From Talpa occidentalis (taxonomy: Eukaryota; Chordata; Mammalia; Eulipotyphla; Talpidae), in contig NW_023604861.1 in the NCBI RefSeq assembly GCF_014898055.3, positions 76,396,292-76,460,291 on the forward strand: a DNA stretch of 64,000 bases. Reading direction: 5' to 3'. The number at the start of each line of letters is the position of its first letter. Within the stretch, counting starts at the first letter, position 1. Position numbers and translations under genes: made by a program. The notes under the pieces were generated by a model. That model searched no databases. It worked only from the letters and a program-made list of their open reading frames with translations, and was not told the DNA's origin. Of the stretch, positions 59,124-64,000 are shown in pieces.

Positions 59124-60047
59124 TGTATCAGTTATCTATTACTACCTAACAAACTTAGTGACTTAAAACAACAATTTAATATTTATTATCTCTCAGTTTC
59201 TCGTAGAGTGGCTGTAGGGGAAGGAATGGACATAGTGCAGGTTTTCTTATCCAGCAGACGGGGTAAAGGAGGAGTCCTGGAGCCCTCAGTGGCTTTTGCG
59301 GGCTTTTATGGGGATTTACTGGGTACATGGCAGGTAAGGGGGCTGGGGGGCTGGGAGGCTTGCCAGCCTCCCAGCCCCCAGCAAGTCTTCACTCTATCTG
59401 GGCTCTCAGGAGTTTTCTTGTGACCTTGCTTCTCTGCTCTCTTGTGGTTCTCTCTCTCTCGGCTTCTGCTGGCATCCCCATGATGCCGCCCTTAAAAGCC
59501 CAGTCTTAGCCCAGGTGAATCCCATCTACATATGCCCACACCCTACTCCAGGTGCCCGCCATCAGGCATGCATTCAGGACCACAGGGTTCTGTCATCCAT
59601 CCTAATGGCGGGAGGGCAGAAAAGCCTGATACTTTTTTCCTTACCCTACAGTGGCTTAGAAAAATGGTTCTTGCTCAAGGTCTTTCATGAGTTTCATATC
59701 TGTATAGTAAGGCTTGATTAGGGTTTAAGTACTTGCATCTAATGTGGTTCACTTACTGCTGGTTATGGGCAGGTAGACTCAATTCCTTGCCACATAGACC
59801 TTGTATAAGGCTATATGAATGACCTCAAGACATAGCACCCGGCTTCCCTCAGAGAAAGAAACTTAAAAGTGCAAGATTAAGGTTGCGATATCTTTTATGA
59901 CCTAGACTTGGAAATCACATTCCATCATTTCTGCAATATCCTATTAGTTATATAAAGCAGTCATATTCAGTGAAGGAGGGTATAACACAGGGACATAAAT
60001 GCCAGGAGTCACGATCATTGGGATCCATCTTGGAGGCAGACTACCAT
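59124..60047 (-). repeat. MLT1-type LTR split by a solo LTR
   Basis: The left part (tgtatcagttatctattact, cttagtgacttaaaacaaca) ends at 59212. The right part resumes at 59651 (gtggcttagaaaaatggttc) and runs to gaggcagactaccat. Reverse-complemented MLT1 order. Confidence 0.78.
59213..59650 (-). repeat. Solo LTR of the 'TGTAGGG' family, inserted in MLT1
   Basis: 438 bp from tgtaggggaaggaatggaca to cttaccctaca, with near-perfect terminal inverted repeats and an exact 5-bp duplication, gtggc, at 59208-59212 and 59651-59655. It has the best-preserved ends of the family in this window and keeps both U3 arms (cccgccatcagg, cctaatggcggg). Confidence 0.92.
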
Positions 60048-61239
60048 CCTGGGGAAGTATGTGTTAGAGAAATTTTTACAGGCCAAAGCTACTCAAATTC
60101 CATTCAAGTAAACTTACACTAACGAGAGAAGCAAGGACATATAGTACAGCTGGCCAGTCACGTGTCTTTTATTGTAGTGGAAGAAGGGAGTGTTTAAGTA
60201 TTTAAATGGTCATCTGGCTGCCTCTGCTACAAATGGGAAAATGAATCAGGAAGAGAAAATATTCAATATATGAGTAACTAAAATAAAACAACAAAAGTTG
60301 ATGTTAATGAGCAAGTTTTCAACTATGTGTTCTTGCTAACAGTATCTCACTAGCACACACTTTGAAATCCCAATAGGCTGTTTGAAGTCAATAGACATTC
60401 TAGTCTCAGTCTTAACAAATGTTTTAAATTTATTTTAAGTAACTGTCTTTAAAAAAATAGTACAAAAATACTGATGTTCTTTAGTAAAGCCCAAGTCACA
60501 TACACAACAGGGAAAACATAATTTGTCTACACACTCACTACTTAGAAAACTAGTTAAAAAGAGCAAAATATCCCTCTACTTCTTTGAGAATCTCCCCTGG
60601 AGAACTGTGTCTGCACAATTGATTTAAATCATAGACCAGATACATTTCATTGTATTTCCTGTAAAAACAGTAAAAATCTCAAAAAAATTAAGTATCCAAT
60701 TGAACAGTGTTTTCAATTAGTTTTGCTTAATGAGAAAGAAAGAAACTGAGTTGTAACGTGAGTCTCAAGTAGGGAAATTTTTCTTCATGATTTGTTCTCA
60801 GTATTTTGTTTTGGCTTTGAGTCATATTCTGCATCACTGAACTGGAATTTGGAATGTTATTGATTTGTCCTAAGCATTAAACAACTCAGAATAGTTTTGC
60901 CCATATTTTCCACTGAGGATACTATATATTCATTCTTTTTAAAGAAAGATTGCCTGACTGTACTTCATACTTAATTAGAATGGCAGAAAAAGCACTTTGC
61001 AAGATTCTGCAGTCTCTAATGCATGCTGCCGTGTTAGTATACTAATTTAAGAAGACTGTCCATCTTTTATAATGGAGAGTTATTAAGCAGATAGCAAAAT
61101 TCTTGTCATTGATAACCATCACTGTGACATCTTACTTATGATAAAAAATGAGTAAAAATATGCATTATGTATTTTCTATAGAATTTAATAATTTTGATTC
61201 TAAAACAAAGAGCAGTTGAAGTGAGAGTAAAATGCACAG
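60048..61239. other. Unassigned non-coding sequence
   Basis: AT-rich with nothing recognised. Confidence 0.5.
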
Positions 61240-61360
61240 AGGACATAAAGTTGGAAATCTTGACTCATTATCTGGGATATCTTAGGCAAGTCATCTATTC
61301 TTTGAGTTCTAGTATTACCATCAAAAACAGGAATAATAATAATAACTTACAATCAAAGGT
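61240..61360 (+). repeat. MIR SINE remnant
   Basis: The words cttaggcaagtcatctattc and aaaaacaggaataataataa in this order match the MIR core, plus strand. Confidence 0.65.
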
Positions 61361-61422
61361 TTTGTGTGTGTTAAAGAAGAGAAGATTTGCAAATGCTTAC
61401 ATGATATATAAAAGTTTCTTTA

Positions 61423-61705
61423 GGGCCTCCCCTGGTGGTGCAGCAGTTGAGCGCTAGGCTGTGAAGCTGCCCGCAGCCTCTACAGCGCCGGTTCAATCCC
61501 TGGCTGCCACATGGTGCGAGGGGCCCACATTGTGCGCAGACCTCTTCTGCAGCGCCCACTGCTCCCCTCAGCAGTGTGTTTCATCAGTCTGCCTGTTCTG
61601 TTCCCCGCTCTGGCTCTGGTGAATTCTCTTACCCTCCTGCGCTTCTGACTGTACCCAGTGCTTGTATAAATTAAAAATAAATGCATTTTTTAAAAAAGCA
61701 CACAC
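61423..61705 (+). mobile_element. tRNA-derived SINE, 'cactg-gtacagtcag' type
   Basis: Starts gggcctcccctggtggtgca, B-box-like ggttcaatccc, tail tataaattaaaaataaatgc followed by A/CA-rich sequence. Flanks aaaagtttctt / aaaagtttgtg form a partial duplication. Confidence 0.88.
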
Positions 61706-62190
61706 ACACAAAAAAAGTTTGTGTATTGATCCTTTTTTCATAGACAGGAAAATTCAGACAGAAGTTGAGTGATCTGAGATCATATATCCAATGATATTTT
61801 CTAATATACTTATTACAATATTATGTTCATCCCAAAAACTCTTTTGCAGGGGACCTATATACCAATTAGTTGCAACAGGATGAACTGGAATCTAACTGGC
61901 TATATATATGTAGTGGGAGTTGGGGGTAGTGCAGTGTAGACTATTTTGTGCCTAGTTCAGCAACAGAGGAAAGGTTAGCTTCAAACGGATGTGTATTTGG
62001 ATGGATAGATAGAATATATTCTGTCTTTCTTTACACACACACACACACACACACACACCAACTTTAGATTTATGTTATATAATACTTATTATTTATGCCA
62101 ATTAAAAATTTTTTATTATTGGGGCACTCACTCCTGGCACCAATGCCTGTATCAGTACCTAAATTGTACCTCCTCAGAAGGGGTTTTTCT
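61706..62190. other. Unassigned non-coding sequence
   Basis: Holds the CA repeat at 62033-62058. Its last 16 bases are the left target duplication of the L1 that follows. Confidence 0.5.
62033..62058. repeat. (CA)n microsatellite
   Basis: About 13 uninterrupted ac units. Confidence 0.95.
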
Positions 62191-62452
62191 TTTTTTTTTT
62201 TTTTTTATAATAAATTTTATTTTTATATTCCCCCATACATTTGCAAACGCCCCATTCTGACCCCAATCCTTCCCCTCCCGCCCCCCACCCCCCAAAAAGT
62301 GTCTCTGGTTCATAGTTTTTTGTTGATTTTGATTTTCACTTTCTTATATTCATTTTCCTGGTCCCTTATTTAAGTTTTCTAGATTCCTGCTATGAGTGAG
62401 ACCATCCGGTATTTTTCTTTTTCTTTTTGGCTTATTTCGCTGAGCATGATCC
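62191..62452 (-). mobile_element. L1 3' end, 262 bp, recent insertion
   Basis: Same 3' UTR and ORF2 end as the L1 at 25353 (ccaaaaagtgtctctggttc, tcctgctatgagtgagacca), truncated after cgctgagcatgatcc. Exact 16-bp duplication cagaaggggtttttct at 62175-62190 and 62453-62468. Overlaps the end of ORF2 only. Confidence 0.95.
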
Positions 62453-62468
62453 CAGAAGGGGTTTTTCT

Positions 62469-63456
62469 ATGGCCCTTGTCCCACTTATGTGATCAGGCTA
62501 CATCAATTAAAAACAGACACTTTGAAGACATGAAAATGGTATTTTCAACTGAGAAGGGTAAAAAAGAATACATTCATTACAATTTCTGGATTACGGACAA
62601 CAAATTAGGCATTTCTGGTTTGAGTCAATACTGGATGATGTAAGAACCGCAAAAGAAATCCATAGTGAAAACAGCACTAATTGTGAATAACTTCATCTGT
62701 TTATCAAAAATATTTGCTGAATATCCTCAATGTGTAAGACTGACTATGTATGTTAGGGACCCAGCAGTGACCATGGCAGTGATAACTTGAAGCTCACTTT
62801 CATATTCTGATATACTTCTTCCTATATTTGAAACATAACCATTTATATAATCAATGTGATTATTAGAACATATTTTTTGATTGGGGGTATATATATGTGT
62901 ATATATATATATACACATATATATATATATATTATTCATCTCTGTATTCCTAGCACCTCCTACCCTGACAGACACACAGAAAGTATTAAGAAAATATCTG
63001 TTGACTTGAATAAATAGAATCATTTACAGTGAGACTAACGTAATTAAATTCATCCAAAATCATGTATTGTTGCTGTAACATGACTAAAACTTCATGACAC
63101 CAGAATCCATCACATATATCTGAAACATAGCACCCAAAAGATGTTTTGAATAAGGAAGCTATGTAGAAAAATATCCGTAGAAAGGATATATTCAGAGGAT
63201 AGTCAGGAGTTATTTTCATTTTCTTCCATGATAGCTATTCCTCTTTGCCAACAATTTACTGCTAAAAATAGGACTTCTAAGTAGTAGATTAAATCCAGCT
63301 GACTTCAAATGATACAGGGATGGAGGGTAGGGTTGAAGTGGGGTAGAAGTGGGGGGTGGAAAAGACACAGATGGCTACATCTCCAGGGAATCCTATGACC
63401 TTAGTGATGACTGAAATCCCTAGACTTTTATTGTGAAATTCTTTCCTAAGAATTAC
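62469..63456. other. Unassigned non-coding sequence
   Basis: Contains a (TA)n/(TATG)n run at 62885-62935. No gene recognised. Confidence 0.5.
62885..62935. repeat. (TA)n-rich microsatellite
   Basis: Alternating ta/tatg units with a short self-complementary core. Confidence 0.85.
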
Positions 63457-63620
63457 TACTTTTTTAATTGAGGTAAAATTCATATCACATAAAATTAGCC
63501 ATTTTAAAGTATACAACTCAGTGACACTTCAGTACATTTATAATGTTGGGCAACTATTACCTCTATCTAGTTATAAAACATTTGTCACCCTAAAAGGAAA
63601 CCCCATACTAATTAAGTCAC
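63457..63620 (-). repeat. Old L1 3'-end scrap
   Basis: The words ttttaattgaggtaaaattc, ataaaattagccattttaaa and ggcaactattacctctatct are familiar from old reverse-complemented L1 3' ends. Confidence 0.65.
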
Positions 63621-64000
63621 CCTGAAAAGTATTTAATCTTTGACTCCATGTAATAAGTATTAATCCTACCAGTTCTATATAGAGAAATGATGAGGGTATT
63701 TTCCTCCAAAAGTATAAAAATAGCAATTGAATAATAGGGTTTCCAGGCCAGCCAGGGACCAGTCTGTGATCCCAAAAGTGATATCCTCCTGAACACAGGA
63801 CATGGTTTACCTTTCAGAGGGGCAACAATTATATCTTTGCACAGATCTTACTTCCTCTGAGAAAATTGCCCAGGTTATCCTCCAACCAAACTATCAACTG
63901 AATTTTGAAGCATATTTAAGGTTTTCAGACCTTAAATGATTAAGCATATTCAAGCTTTTCAGATTTAAGTGACTTTTAATTATCAATAATCAGGCAATCA
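63621..64000. other. Unassigned non-coding sequence
   Basis: Nothing recognised to the window end. Confidence 0.5.

Noticed and set aside
1861..61705. SINE heads as possible functional tRNA genes
   Set aside because: They carry B-box-like words but continue into SINE body and A-rich tail with target duplications; no intact cloverleaf could be drawn.

Overview
The window is nuclear DNA of a placental mammal. It is AT-rich and repeat-dense, and I see no host coding exon. The mammalian calls rest on MIR, MLT1-type LTRs, a Tigger-like DNA transposon and several ages of L1. About 22 copies of one tRNA-derived SINE are present. Its head starts gggcctccctggtggcgcag and its tail is (aaat)n followed by atctttaaaa. 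I do not recognise it as Alu, B1/B2, the ruminant/whale, carnivore or horse SINEs, or the common bat Ves type, so the order of mammal is left open.

Layout. 1-8.1 kb: quiet sequence with two SINEs, an MLT1 LTR, a MIR and a tiny L1 end. 8.1-11.9 kb: a decayed plus-strand L1 peppered with SINEs, including two SINE-in-SINE nests. 11.9-24.7 kb: single SINEs in old sequence, one headless, one without a body and one nested pair. 24.7-42 kb is the richest part. It holds (a) an endogenous retrovirus (ERV) transcript apparently copied into DNA by L1 machinery (24949-28871), itself split by a later L1; (b) a second L1 hit by a solo LTR; (c) a Tigger plus old L1 hit by an LTR that was hit by another LTR; (d) an LTR carrying 103 bp copied from 1.46 kb upstream; (e) a minus-strand provirus of the same ERV family with a broken pol gene, into which 39 nt of 5S rRNA was inserted. 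42-64 kb: old L1, MLT1 and SINE copies, one more solo LTR inside an MLT1, and a 169-bp tandem repeat in an LTR-like region.

No element here looks able to move on its own: both L1s are 5' truncated with broken ORF2, and the provirus lacks gag, most of protease and a 5' LTR. The interest lies in the insertion junctions. Many target-site duplications are still exact, so the order of events can be read: 5 bp for the solo LTRs and 13-17 bp for L1-driven insertions. The strongest findings are the L1-type retrocopy of an ERV RNA, the tail-less 5S rRNA fragment, and the templated 103-bp filler inside an LTR. All family names come from pattern memory; no database search was run.
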